Origin: a virus
DNA length: 38,768 bases
Reading direction: 5' to 3' (one strand)
IMG/VR virus record: IMGVR_UViG_3300025011_000096
Location: 1-38,768 of that record
Each line of letters begins with the position of its first letter. The stretch's first letter is position 1. Made by a program: the position numbers and the translations under genes. Below are positions 30,191 to 38,231 of this stretch, piece by piece. Below the pieces are notes generated by a model. That model had not been told where the DNA came from. It made no database searches and saw only the letters and a program-made list of their open reading frames with translations.

Positions 30191-32071
30191 ATGAACGAGA
30201 CAGACCCATTTGCTCTCAATGTACGTGGAGCAACAGATTTGGTTGAGAACCAAACAAACAAGATACGTACTCGTGGAGGAGAGTCACCAGAGGGGCTTTC
30301 TGGAGAGAAAACAGATTCTCTCGATTTAAACATGTCTGATGAAGAACTTATAAAGCTCAAGAACGAGTGGGAAAATAACTACGCAGGTTACGAGGGGAAG
30401 ATGAAGACGATATGGGAGCGAAACCTTGAAAGTTATCTCGGAAAGAAGAAGGACGGGCAATGGTTAAACCCTGAAGGTCCGAGTGCTGCGAATCTTCAAT
30501 TCGAGGCAGAGGAGACATTCTTGTCGGCTGCACTCAGTAAGAATCCTGAGCCTGTTGTTTGGTCTGACAATACTCCTGAAGGGAACGAGATTTCATCAAG
30601 TGTGAAAACCATGCTCGCCTTCCACTCCGACCAGCTTGTACTTCGCCGTAAGCTCGCATTCATGGTACGACAGTGGTCTATCTATCACCTTGGTGTACTT
30701 AAGTTTGGATGGAATGCAGAGATTGGAGACGTAGCAGTAGAGAACAGACGTATCCAGAACTTCGTATTTGACCCAGAAGGATATGTAGATGCATACGGAG
30801 ATTATATAGGTTACGTTGGTGAACGTATTGATGTCACTGCAGAGAAGCTCATAGGGATGTTCCCTAAGTGTAAAGAGTACGTACATAATGAAACTGACGG
30901 TAAGTATGGCACGAAAGTAACATACACAGAATGGTGGTCTGCTGATGGTACTTTTACATTCAAAACATACAAAGGAAAGGTTCTTGAAAAGAATAATAAT
31001 CCATACTTCAACCATCCTGAGCCTGATGTGAATCCAATGACGGGAGAGACTGAAGTAGATGAACTCGGAGAAGAAGTCATGATAACTCCACGTAACCACT
31101 TCGCGATGGCAAAGAAGCCGTATGTGTTCCTTAGTGTATTTAGTCTACAGCAACAGCCTCATGACATCACAGGTCTTATCGAGCAGAACATAGCTAATCA
31201 GAAAAAGATAACTGACCGTAGTGAGCAGATTGATTATAACGTTGGTTCTGCGAATAACGGCTATGCATACAGTGAGGATAACTTTAACCAAGAAACAGCG
31301 AAGCAGGCGGCTAATGCTAGACGTCGTGGGAATCCAATTCTAATCCCAAGTGGCGGTCCTATAGCGAATGCTATCATGCCACTACCAGCACAAAGCCTTC
31401 CACAATCAGTATTCAACGAGGTAGAGATAGCAAAGAACGACCTGCGTCAAAGTTGGGGAGTTCAAGGAATATCAGTTCAGCCTCATGACGAGGATGCAAC
31501 AGCCCGAGGTCTCATCATCAATCAATCGAACGACTCTAGCCGTATTGGTGGAGGTATTGGAGATGCTATTGAACAGGTTGCTGATAATACATTCAATTGG
31601 CTCGTACAGCTCTATTATGTTTTCTATGATGAACAGCATTTCGCTGTAATCATGGGAAGTGCTAAGGCTGTCGAGTACGTTACTCTACAGTCGAGCGACA
31701 TGGATAGACAGGTGATTGTAAGCGTAAGCCCAGACAGTCTTAAGCCAAAGGATGAAGTAACTCAGATAAACCTTGCACAAGCACTATTTGATAAGGGAGC
31801 AATCGGTCCGAAGACACTGCTTAAAATGCTTGACTTCCCTGACCCCGACCAAGCAGCTGCGGATGGTATCTTGTACAAAACAGACCCCATGGCATACATG
31901 ATGTTGAACTTCCCTGAGATGGCACAACAGTTACAATCCTCACAGCAACAAGCAATGATGCAAGCATCACCACAAGGAATGGCACCAGAAGGAATAACTG
32001 AGCCAGCACCTCAAATAAGTCAAGATTCCGCAAGCGCTGCATTAAGTAACGTACCTATTCCATCACTGTAG
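30191..32071 (+). CDS. portal protein
   Basis: A 626-residue protein following the terminase. A helical N-terminal region (about 45-80) with EGKMKTIWERNLESYLGKK leads into a core with repeated QAANARRRGNPILIPSGG-like segments, and the C-terminal 70 residues are Gln/Pro-rich. Order (TerS-TerL-portal-scaffold-capsid) and size fit a dodecameric portal. An AT-rich spacer precedes ATG 30191. Confidence 0.75.
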   Translation: MNETDPFALNVRGATDLVENQTNKIRTRGGESPEGLSGEKTDSLDLNMSDEELIKLKNEWENNYAGYEGKMKTIWERNLESYLGKKKDGQWLNPEGPSAANLQFEAEETFLSAALSKNPEPVVWSDNTPEGNEISSSVKTMLAFHSDQLVLRRKLAFMVRQWSIYHLGVLKFGWNAEIGDVAVENRRIQNFVFDPEGYVDAYGDYIGYVGERIDVTAEKLIGMFPKCKEYVHNETDGKYGTKVTYTEWWSADGTFTFKTYKGKVLEKNNNPYFNHPEPDVNPMTGETEVDELGEEVMITPRNHFAMAKKPYVFLSVFSLQQQPHDITGLIEQNIANQKKITDRSEQIDYNVGSANNGYAYSEDNFNQETAKQAANARRRGNPILIPSGGPIANAIMPLPAQSLPQSVFNEVEIAKNDLRQSWGVQGISVQPHDEDATARGLIINQSNDSSRIGGGIGDAIEQVADNTFNWLVQLYYVFYDEQHFAVIMGSAKAVEYVTLQSSDMDRQVIVSVSPDSLKPKDEVTQINLAQALFDKGAIGPKTLLKMLDFPDPDQAAADGILYKTDPMAYMMLNFPEMAQQLQSSQQQAMMQASPQGMAPEGITEPAPQISQDSASAALSNVPIPSL

Positions 32072-32100
32072 TTGCTTTACAAAAATAATCATTGTATAAT
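32072..32100 (+). promoter_or_regulatory. consensus promoter, predicted leaderless
   Basis: TTGCTT (32072-32077), exactly 17 nt, perfect TATAAT (32095-32100). The next ATG (32107) is 6 nt beyond the -10. Confidence 0.75.
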
Positions 32101-32106
32101 TTATCT

Positions 32107-32196
32107 ATGAATAAATATCATACAACAAAGCATGATATGTCTCCTAAGAAATCCGCAAAAGACAAGGCATTTGAAAATCGTCTAAAGAAGAAATAG
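32107..32196 (+). CDS. very small basic protein with its own promoter
   Basis: A 29-residue frame, MNKYHTTKHDMSPKKSAKDK followed by a basic C-terminal end. It carries 10 lysines, lies between portal and scaffold, and is immediately preceded by a perfect -10/-35 pair with 6-nt spacing to the ATG. The strong promoter and coding context make it likely to be expressed. Possibly nucleic-acid binding. Confidence 0.55.
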   Translation: MNKYHTTKHDMSPKKSAKDKAFENRLKKK

Positions 32197-32369
32197 CCCT
32201 TATTCGGGGGCTGAACGACCTCTATGCGAGTTGGTAGTGCTCTTTCGTAGAAGTCGTCCAGTCCCTGAGTGGGATACCTGTGGCATGTAAAGTTGGCCAG
32301 CGTCAAAACTAGCTTGAATTATTAAGACCTAGAAATAGGCAGTAACGCCTGCAATATGGCAATTCAACT
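32197..32369 (+). other. structured untranslated stretch between genes
   Basis: A long hairpin at 32206-32266 has 18-bp arms (GGGGGCUGAACGACCUCU paired with AGAAGUCGUCCAGUCCCU, two mismatches, G-U pairs allowed). Further short hairpins follow: CCTA-GAAA-TAGG and AGGC-AGTAAC-GCCT, just before the scaffold gene. No gene is visible. It may stabilise or process the mRNA. Confidence 0.5.
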
Positions 32370-33116
32370 ATGAATGAACAAGAAAAGTTCCTTGAAAGTC
32401 TCAATGTAGAACCACAAGACGATATTTTAACTCGCTCGATTAACCCTGAAGCTCCTGAAGCAACTACGCCTGAAGTTCCTGAAAAGGAAGAAGACGAAGA
32501 GGCTGATGGAGTTTCACCACGTAATCGCCGAGAACGACGCTTAATGAAAAAGCTCGACGCAGAACGTTCATCATCAATGCAGTTAGCTGATAGGCTAAAG
32601 GTTGTAGAGGATGCACGTAGCTCATCTGAAGAGAAGGATTATCTCAAGTCTATAGAGAAAATCTATGGTAATGATTCTCCTGAAGCTCAAGTCGCAACAA
32701 GCTTGCTAAAAAATGCAATCATTGGCGCACGTGATGAAGCGAAGTCTCTTGCAATTGCAGAGATGCGTGCTGAACGAGAAGCTGAGAAAAATGCTATTGT
32801 AAAAGCAGAACAGGAACTCGACGATATTATCGACGAGATTGAAGAGTCACAGAATGTTACTCTGACTGCTGCACAAGAAAAAGGCTTTATCCAGCTACTT
32901 CAAAAAATGTCGCCAAAAGACCGCAATGGTACTGTGATTGAATTCGCAGACCCCTCTGCAGTTTGGGATGTCTACAAAGATAAACTAACAAAGAGAACTG
33001 ACACGCGTGCAAAAGACATCGCTGCCCGTTCGATGACTCAAGGTGGGGCACCGCAAGCAAGTACATTGCCAACGGATGCCACCGCACGTGCTTTACAAGC
33101 AATGGGTATTATTTAA
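32370..33116 (+). CDS. putative scaffolding protein
   Basis: A 248-residue acidic/charged helical protein between portal and capsid genes. The N-terminus is acidic (PEVPEKEEDEEADG), followed by a long coiled coil (about 55-175) and a Thr/Ala-rich C-terminus. Composition and position fit a scaffold that shapes the procapsid and leaves before maturation. No family match claimed. Confidence 0.6.
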   Translation: MNEQEKFLESLNVEPQDDILTRSINPEAPEATTPEVPEKEEDEEADGVSPRNRRERRLMKKLDAERSSSMQLADRLKVVEDARSSSEEKDYLKSIEKIYGNDSPEAQVATSLLKNAIIGARDEAKSLAIAEMRAEREAEKNAIVKAEQELDDIIDEIEESQNVTLTAAQEKGFIQLLQKMSPKDRNGTVIEFADPSAVWDVYKDKLTKRTDTRAKDIAARSMTQGGAPQASTLPTDATARALQAMGII

Positions 33117-33128
33117 TATAAATTTATA

Positions 33129-33180
33129 TGGCACCAGGTGTAAATATTACCACTACCACCAACCAGTATTTGGCTCCGTT
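33129..33180 (+). other. major capsid exon 1
   Basis: 52 nt from ATG to the 5' splice site (exon end CCGU pairs with internal guide GCGG at 33194-33197, giving the required U.G pair). Without splicing, translation stops after about 19 codons. The boundary could shift by one or two bases. Confidence 0.8.
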
Positions 33181-35706
33181 AGCCTAACCCAAAGCGGCAA
33201 TTAGTTGATTTATTATTAAAAGGCGCTAAGATATGGTTTATGTCACATAGTGAAGAAACCAAAATAAAAATATCTAACGCACTGAAAGGTCACAAACACT
33301 CTGAAGAAACCCTCGCAAAACTTCGTGGAAGTAAAAGGAGTGACGAGTTTCGCAAAAAGATGAGTGAAATTGCTAGAAATCGTATACCTTGGAACAAAGG
33401 AAAGAAATTAGGAAATTTATTTCCTAATTCTGGACAGTTTGTAAAGGGTAGTAAGCGTTCTAAGGAATCTATCGAAAAACAAAGGACTTCAATGATAGGT
33501 ATAAAACGTACTTCGTCTGAAATAGAGAAGAATAGACAAAGTCAATATCGTAGATTTGAAAAAGAAATAGATGGATATAGTTATGAAGATAACGGTCGTA
33601 GGAACAGAAGAAAGATACGACTTATTAAAAATGGAGGTCATCATTCAATAAAAGAATGGAACGACTTGAAGGAAACTCATAACTTTACCTGTAAAATATG
33701 CCAACTCAAAGAACCTTACATACGATTAACAAAAGACCATATAGTTCCAGTTTCTAAAGGAGGTAGCGACGATATAACAAATATCCAACCTCTCTGTAGG
33801 AAATGTAATTCTATAAAATCAACAAAACTAATTGAAAATCGAGTGAACTCAGGGGAAGTCCAGAACGGATAATCCTGACCCGAGCGTGCATCTAAAAGGT
33901 GCACGAAGGAGCAACGACTAGGTAGTGAAACTCTAACGAGAATATAATCTACCCACGAGCGCTCGACACCGAAAGGTGATGATATAGTCTGAACACTATA
34001 GGAATATAGTGAAGTGGTAATTAAAAAAGCCACGATAACAAAATTGTTTGGGTAGACCAAGTGCTTCGTGACAACTACTTCTTCGGCAAACTAATGCAGA
34101 AGACCAAGAAGTACGAAGGAAGTCAGATGCTTATCCCTAAACTATTTAGTTTCGCTTGGTAAGCGACTTCATGGGGATATAAAATCAGTTCTAATATACG
34201 GCGAAACTCCCACCTGCGCTTTGCGTAAATGGACAACGCCTACCAAGCACATTGACAGATATAATAGGAATGACATATAATGTAGTCATGGAAGATTACA
34301 TTTATATGGCAGGTTTCTTTGATGGTGAAGGATGTATACGTATTAACAAACGGGTAAGACCAGTTAGTATTGAGTATTCTTTGTTTATCTCACTTGGGCA
34401 GAAAGACGGTGCCTGTATGGACTGGTTAGTCAGTACATTTGGAGGACACGTCCATAAAGTCAAGAGAGATAACTCATTTATCTGGATAGTGAGCAATAAA
34501 AAAGCTCACGAGTTTCTAGAAAAAGTAATTCCGTATTTGAAGTACAAGAAACCACAAGCCCTAGCTGCTTTACAACTCGCTAATGGTAAAAGAACAAGAG
34601 TTCTTTCGCCAGAAGAATTAGCAAGACGAGAAAGCATATATCTAGAAATAAAAAGACTTAAACATGTCTTTGAACAACCAATGTTCGCAGGTACAACGAC
34701 TAAACGAATTGACCCGAAAGGGATGTAATAGTCTGAACACGGCAGGAATGTCGTGAGGAGAGGTCGGATAGAGTAAGCAACTATCCCTCGGAAGAATTTC
34801 TCCCTAGTAACAAGCTTGATGAAATACCAGAAGGGTACCGCATCAGTAGCATTCAATGGCTACGACCTTCTCCCAATCTCTCAACAGCCGACGAGCGTCA
34901 ACATGACTTTTTATCCAACATTCATCGCAACAAACGTTTCTCTTGCAGGTACAGACCTTTCGGTCAACGCAACCGCAATGCAAACACTTAAGTTGCTTGC
35001 TGTTGAAATGGAAAGCCGTAAGCAGGATGCCGCAGACGACGTTGGTAACTTCCTCCAGGGTGACGGTACGTCATTCGGTGGAAAGGCTCCGAACGGTCTT
35101 GCAAACACTATCGACAACGGTACTGTCGCAGCAAACTACGGTGGACTTAGCCGTGCAACATACAGTGGTCTTAACGCTACTGTTACAGCATCAGGCGGTA
35201 CAATCTCACTCGTAAAGGTACGTACTCTTTGGAATGCAATCTCAGACGGTCCAGTAGTTCCAGACTTCATTGTAACAGACTACACAACATGGGCTTACTT
35301 TGAACAGCTCCAGACTCCATTCCAGCGCAACACTGCTGACTTCGGTCGTGACAGTGGACGTGTAGCATCTACTTCAGGTTACAGCGAACAGATGTGGGAT
35401 GGTATGATTATCAGCCGTGACAAGAAGGTAACTACTGGTTACTTCTACATGCTCAACATGAAGGACACCCTCGATTGGTACGGTCTTAAGTGGTGGGAAG
35501 GTGAACGTGTCTCTCCAAAGGCAAAGGATATCCAAGGAAACGTATATGAAAACAATCTATACGCTCCAGGTGATGCCTTTACATGGACAGGTATGATTAA
35601 GGCTTACAATCAGGGTACTATCAACGGCTTCATGATTCTCGGTGGACAGATGATTTGTAAGGCTCCGTTCCGTAACGGAGTGCTTACGGGAATTACTGGT
35701 GTGTAA
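33129..35706 (+). CDS. major capsid protein, three exons split by two group I introns
   Basis: Joined exons 33129-33180, 34047-34138 and 34819-35706 give a 343-residue protein without stops: start MAPGVNITTTTNQYLAP, then FWVDQVLRDNYFFGKLM and a QMLIP segment ending exon 2, then MKYQKGTASVAFNGYD in exon 3. Exon junctions are set by P1 and P10 pairings of each intron and keep frame (52+92=144 nt, then 888 nt). The protein resembles the HK97/P22-type coat of related podoviruses (YDTT/VNMTFYPT-type core) and lies after the scaffold. Translation requires splicing; unspliced RNA would stop shortly after exon 1. Confidence 0.85.
33181..34046 (+). ncRNA. group I intron 1 in the capsid gene
   Basis: An 866-nt intron. 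P1 (exon CCGU with GCGG 33194-33197) and P10 (TTTGGG with CCCAAA) fix its ends; the last base is G34046. The catalytic core is visible at the 3' end: P7 GACTA (33916-33920) with TAGTC (33985-33989), P8 CACC-GAAA-GGTG (33967-33978), and P9 CACTATA-GGAA-TATAGTG (33994-34011), with the typical GATATAGTCTGAACAC. The NUMOD3-HNH gene lies in a peripheral loop after P1. Confidence 0.88.
33240..33872 (+). CDS. NUMOD3-HNH homing endonuclease in intron 1
   Basis: A 210-residue protein. The N-terminus has NUMOD3-type repeats (SEETKIKISNALKGHKHSEE and SDEFRKKMSEIARNRIPWNK), and the C-terminus an HNH domain (TCKICQLKE, RLTKDHIVPVSKGGSDDI, PLCRKCNSIK). It would cut intronless capsid genes and promote intron spread. 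It starts 59 bases after the 5' splice site and its end approaches the ribozyme core. No clear own promoter is seen, so it is probably translated from the unspliced late mRNA. Confidence 0.85.
   Translation: MSHSEETKIKISNALKGHKHSEETLAKLRGSKRSDEFRKKMSEIARNRIPWNKGKKLGNLFPNSGQFVKGSKRSKESIEKQRTSMIGIKRTSSEIEKNRQSQYRRFEKEIDGYSYEDNGRRNRRKIRLIKNGGHHSIKEWNDLKETHNFTCKICQLKEPYIRLTKDHIVPVSKGGSDDITNIQPLCRKCNSIKSTKLIENRVNSGEVQNG
34047..34138 (+). other. major capsid exon 2
   Basis: 92 nt. Its first bases TTTGGG pair with CCCAAA (33188-33193) as P10 of intron 1; its last bases TATCCCT pair with GGGGATA (34173-34179) as P1 of intron 2. It continues the capsid frame from exon 1 to exon 3. Confidence 0.85.
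34252..34281 (+). promoter_or_regulatory. consensus promoter inside intron 2, predicted leaderless
   Basis: TTGACA (34252-34257), 18-nt spacer, perfect TATAAT (34276-34281), then ATG 34288 exactly 6 nt later. This would let the endonuclease be expressed without reading through the capsid operon. Confidence 0.75.
34288..34728 (+). CDS. LAGLIDADG homing endonuclease in intron 2
   Basis: A 146-residue protein with the LAGLIDADG motif YMAGFFDGEGC near residues 6-16, the usual hallmark of single-motif dimeric homing enzymes, followed by alpha/beta regions including FGGHVHKVKRDNSFIWIVSN. ATG 34288 is chosen because of the promoter placed 6 nt upstream; a TTG at 34252 would add 12 residues. The last codons and stop (34726-34728) overlap the P7/P8 ribozyme core, so protein and RNA share sequence. 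Confidence 0.85.
   Translation: MEDYIYMAGFFDGEGCIRINKRVRPVSIEYSLFISLGQKDGACMDWLVSTFGGHVHKVKRDNSFIWIVSNKKAHEFLEKVIPYLKYKKPQALAALQLANGKRTRVLSPEELARRESIYLEIKRLKHVFEQPMFAGTTTKRIDPKGM
34819..35706 (+). CDS. major capsid exon 3 (bulk of the coat protein)
   Basis: Encodes the last 295 residues, starting MKYQKGTASVAFNGYD. The first five bases ATGAA pair with TTCAT (34168-34172) as P10, which fixes the 3' splice site just after G34818. On its own this frame could be mistaken for a complete gene with a TTG start at 34816. Confidence 0.9.
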   Translation: MKYQKGTASVAFNGYDLLPISQQPTSVNMTFYPTFIATNVSLAGTDLSVNATAMQTLKLLAVEMESRKQDAADDVGNFLQGDGTSFGGKAPNGLANTIDNGTVAANYGGLSRATYSGLNATVTASGGTISLVKVRTLWNAISDGPVVPDFIVTDYTTWAYFEQLQTPFQRNTADFGRDSGRVASTSGYSEQMWDGMIISRDKKVTTGYFYMLNMKDTLDWYGLKWWEGERVSPKAKDIQGNVYENNLYAPGDAFTWTGMIKAYNQGTINGFMILGGQMICKAPFRNGVLTGITGV

Positions 35707-35717
35707 TCTTAACTTAT

Positions 35718-36842
35718 ATGTCTACACCAGGAAATCTTCTCGTTGAAAACAACGACCCATATACAATGACCAACGGCGGTATTCGTACTGCGAAGCCTGT
35801 ATATATCGACAATGACTTGACAGTAACTGGCACCACTACTATCGCAGGAGTTTCTTTGACCGACCTTACGGTTACTGGAAACACTGTTATTGGTAACTCA
35901 GCAACCGACACACTTGCTGTGACAGGAGTCTCAACATTTACAGCAGGTGCGACAACTGACGCAGTGAATGTTACTGGTACCGCTATTACTACAGGTAAGG
36001 CTATCGAGGTCATTGACCTCGCAGCACTTACTTCTGGTATTGGTGTCAGTGTCACGTCTGCTGCGACTGCCATTACTGGTGCAGGACGCTTGATTAGTTC
36101 GTCACACTCAGGTGCGACAACGACATCAGGTATCTTGAATGAGTTTGCCTCGGCAGCTAACGACGAAACGGTTATCGTAAAGGTAACTGCTTCGGATGTG
36201 AACGCTCTTGGTACTGCTCTTCAGGTGTCTTCTGCTACCACTACTGGTAACGGAATCACTGTAGCAGCCAACGCTCTCACCGATGGTTTCGGAGTCTCCG
36301 TCACGTCTTCGGCAACCGCCTCAACGGCTACGGGTCGCTTGCTTAACGTAAACCACTCGGGGGTGTCAAGTACCTCGGGTATTGTAGCTGAGGTTAAGTC
36401 TGCAGCAGCAGACGAAACTGTAGTGTTCCAAGCCCTTGCCTCTGATGCTCTTGCTGCAGGTAAGGTGGTGAACGTATCAGGTGCGGCTGTCACTACAGGT
36501 ATGCTTCTCTCTGTTGCGAACGCTGACGCGCTTACCACTGGTGGGATCGCTCAGTTCAAGAGTAACAGCGCAGATACCTCATCTCGTAACCTTGTGGACA
36601 TCCACAACGACAACGCCTCTGCAACTGGTACAGTTCCCCTCCAAATCACGCAGGACAACGTAACAAGCACAAACTTCAAACTGATGTATAAACTCGGTTC
36701 TATCGGCTTCTATATCTCAGACGAAACATCACCGAACACTGCACTCACTGCAGCTAAGGGTTCAGTTTGTTTCAATGGTAGTGCGACTGGTCAGGCGTTC
36801 TGGAACACTGACGGAGCTACTGCTTGGACTGCGTTCGCTTAA
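35718..36842 (+). CDS. capsid-proximal fibre-like protein with beta repeats
   Basis: A 374-residue Thr/Ser/Ala-rich protein. The N-terminus has repeats of LTVTG(T/N)T(V/T)I (about residues 33-75), then repeated SVTS-A-x-TGRL and TTTSGI-like units to about 290, and a C-terminal domain with YKLGSIGFYISDETSP and GQAFWNTDGATAWTAFA. This is a fibre or decoration protein placed directly after the capsid gene, so it may be a head fibre. Function by pattern and location. Confidence 0.6.
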   Translation: MSTPGNLLVENNDPYTMTNGGIRTAKPVYIDNDLTVTGTTTIAGVSLTDLTVTGNTVIGNSATDTLAVTGVSTFTAGATTDAVNVTGTAITTGKAIEVIDLAALTSGIGVSVTSAATAITGAGRLISSSHSGATTTSGILNEFASAANDETVIVKVTASDVNALGTALQVSSATTTGNGITVAANALTDGFGVSVTSSATASTATGRLLNVNHSGVSSTSGIVAEVKSAAADETVVFQALASDALAAGKVVNVSGAAVTTGMLLSVANADALTTGGIAQFKSNSADTSSRNLVDIHNDNASATGTVPLQITQDNVTSTNFKLMYKLGSIGFYISDETSPNTALTAAKGSVCFNGSATGQAFWNTDGATAWTAFA

Positions 36843-36860
36843 TAACTAATAACATAAACT

Positions 36861-37616
36861 ATGTCTAGAATTACACAAAAAGGACAAGGCTCACCACTTT
36901 CTGTCGTAGCAAATGGTCTATTCCAGACCTCAACTGATGCATCCCTCGCGACTCTCGTCGGAACACGTTGGGATTTATCAGATGGACGTGAAGTCATGCT
37001 TGTATCAGCAGGTGCGGTAGCCCTCACTTCTGGTAAGCTTATGCAGGATGCAGCAATCGTTGCAGATCACCAGAACGTCGCAGTAACTGCATATCAAGCA
37101 TATTCTGCAAACGGAAACGTTCCTGCAAAGGTTACAGTTACTCTTGGTGCTACAGCAGCAACGGCTAATCAGTACGCAGGAGGCTTCGTGGTAGTGAACG
37201 ACAACAACGGTGAAGGTCAAACTCTCCGTATTGCTTCACATCCAGCAGCAGACGCTTCTGCAACACTTGCTATCACACTTGAGGACGGTGCAAATACCGC
37301 TCTCACGACAGCATCAGAAGTATGTATTATCCCGCCACACGGAAAGGGCATCATCATTAACCCTACCACTCCAACAGGAGCACCAGTAGGTGTGACGCTC
37401 TACCCTATCGCAGCAAATGCATACGGATTCATCACTACAAAGGGAGTAACATCATGCCTTAACGGCGATGCGGCACTCACTGTAGGCTCCGCAATCTCTC
37501 CTTCAAATGCTACGGCAGGAGCAGTAGAGAACGGCGTAATTGCACAAGGCTTTGTAGGAAGTGCACTCCAAACTGGAGTCGACACAGAATACCGAGCAGT
37601 GTTCATTAACCTCTAG
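36861..37616 (+). CDS. putative capsid decoration / head protein
   Basis: A 251-residue protein with N-terminal WDLSDGREVMLVSAGAVALT and repeated beta-rich segments containing Ala/Thr; such entries occur in minor head or decoration proteins next to capsid genes. It follows the fibre-like gene after 18 bases and is followed by a structured spacer. No exact family. Confidence 0.55.
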   Translation: MSRITQKGQGSPLSVVANGLFQTSTDASLATLVGTRWDLSDGREVMLVSAGAVALTSGKLMQDAAIVADHQNVAVTAYQAYSANGNVPAKVTVTLGATAATANQYAGGFVVVNDNNGEGQTLRIASHPAADASATLAITLEDGANTALTTASEVCIIPPHGKGIIINPTTPTGAPVGVTLYPIAANAYGFITTKGVTSCLNGDAALTVGSAISPSNATAGAVENGVIAQGFVGSALQTGVDTEYRAVFINL

Positions 37617-37712
37617 TTCTTCCGCTCTGCCCCATACAGGGGTGGAGACGGGTGCGTTAGGTACGGCTCGACTCTGATAAAGAGTTAATTATCTTGTAAA
37701 AAGAAACATATT
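37617..37712 (+). other. intergenic hairpin region
   Basis: A 9-bp stem CTCTGCCCC/GGGGTGGAG (about 37628-37650, G-U pairs included) encloses ATACA; a smaller ACTCT/AGAGT hairpin follows near 37672. No U-run follows the first. It may stabilise or attenuate the late transcript. Confidence 0.5.
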
Positions 37713-38228
37713 ATGCAAAACAACGTAATGGAGTATGAAAGTGTATTGCCAGAGAATTTCAATGGTATTTTCACATTCAGTAATCCGAGTAAAGAAGATT
37801 TTATTGGCGTATGGAACCGCAAGGAATACATTTTTAGGGCTGGAACAACATCAGATATGGTGATGACAGACCATTCACCAATTGAGGTGCAGCACATTCG
37901 CAAGAAGTTTGCAAAGGACTTGGCGGAACGTGAGTTCTTTAAGAGCAAGAATTATGAACATCACCGTTCTCGTGAATCAACACGTTCATCAAACGGAATG
38001 CTCCAGCCAACGGGGCAAGGCATGTCTCATGCTGGTGCATACACACTTAAAGACCTTGAACCATACATTCAGGAATGTCTCCAGCCTCTACCATCTTCTC
38101 AGCTCATGGCTCGTGCTGTTAAAAATCCAGACCTCGAAGACAGTTTGTCCAGAAATGACAAAGGAGAACTGAACACTAATGTGATTGATACAAAGACGTC
38201 ACTACGCCAAAAGGCTCTCAATTCTTAA
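37713..38228 (+). CDS. hypothetical head-region protein
   Basis: A 171-residue protein. The N-terminal beta-rich part (VLPENFNGIFTFSNPSKEDF, followed by IGVWNRKEYIFRAGTTSDMV) is followed by a charged helical region (IRKKFAKDLAEREFFKSKNYE) and a disordered tail. Located among capsid-associated genes; no family recognised. Confidence 0.6.
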   Translation: MQNNVMEYESVLPENFNGIFTFSNPSKEDFIGVWNRKEYIFRAGTTSDMVMTDHSPIEVQHIRKKFAKDLAEREFFKSKNYEHHRSRESTRSSNGMLQPTGQGMSHAGAYTLKDLEPYIQECLQPLPSSQLMARAVKNPDLEDSLSRNDKGELNTNVIDTKTSLRQKALNS

Positions 38229-38231
38229 TCT

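Larger units (their letters stand above)
34139..34818 (+). ncRNA. group I intron 2 in the capsid gene
   Basis: A 680-nt intron. P1 is TATCCCT (exon, 34132-34138) with GGGGATA (34173-34179); P10 is TTCAT (34168-34172) with ATGAA (34819-34823). P7 GACTA (34698-34702) pairs with TAGTC (34729-34733), P8 is ACCC-GAAA-GGGAT around 34712-34724, and P9 is CACGGCA-GGAA-TGTCGTG (34738-34755). It shares P7-P9 layout with intron 1, suggesting common ancestry, but hosts a LAGLIDADG enzyme instead. Confidence 0.88.

Noticed and set aside
30596-31099. 167-residue minus-strand frame inside the portal gene
   Set aside because: It is fully embedded in a strongly supported gene on the other strand, with no promoter or family resemblance.
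32220-32262. tRNA-like stretch AGTTGGTAG near 32230
   Set aside because: The D-loop-like words are present, but there is no T-loop (TTCRANNC), no acceptor stem and no anticodon arm; the segment fits better as one long hairpin.
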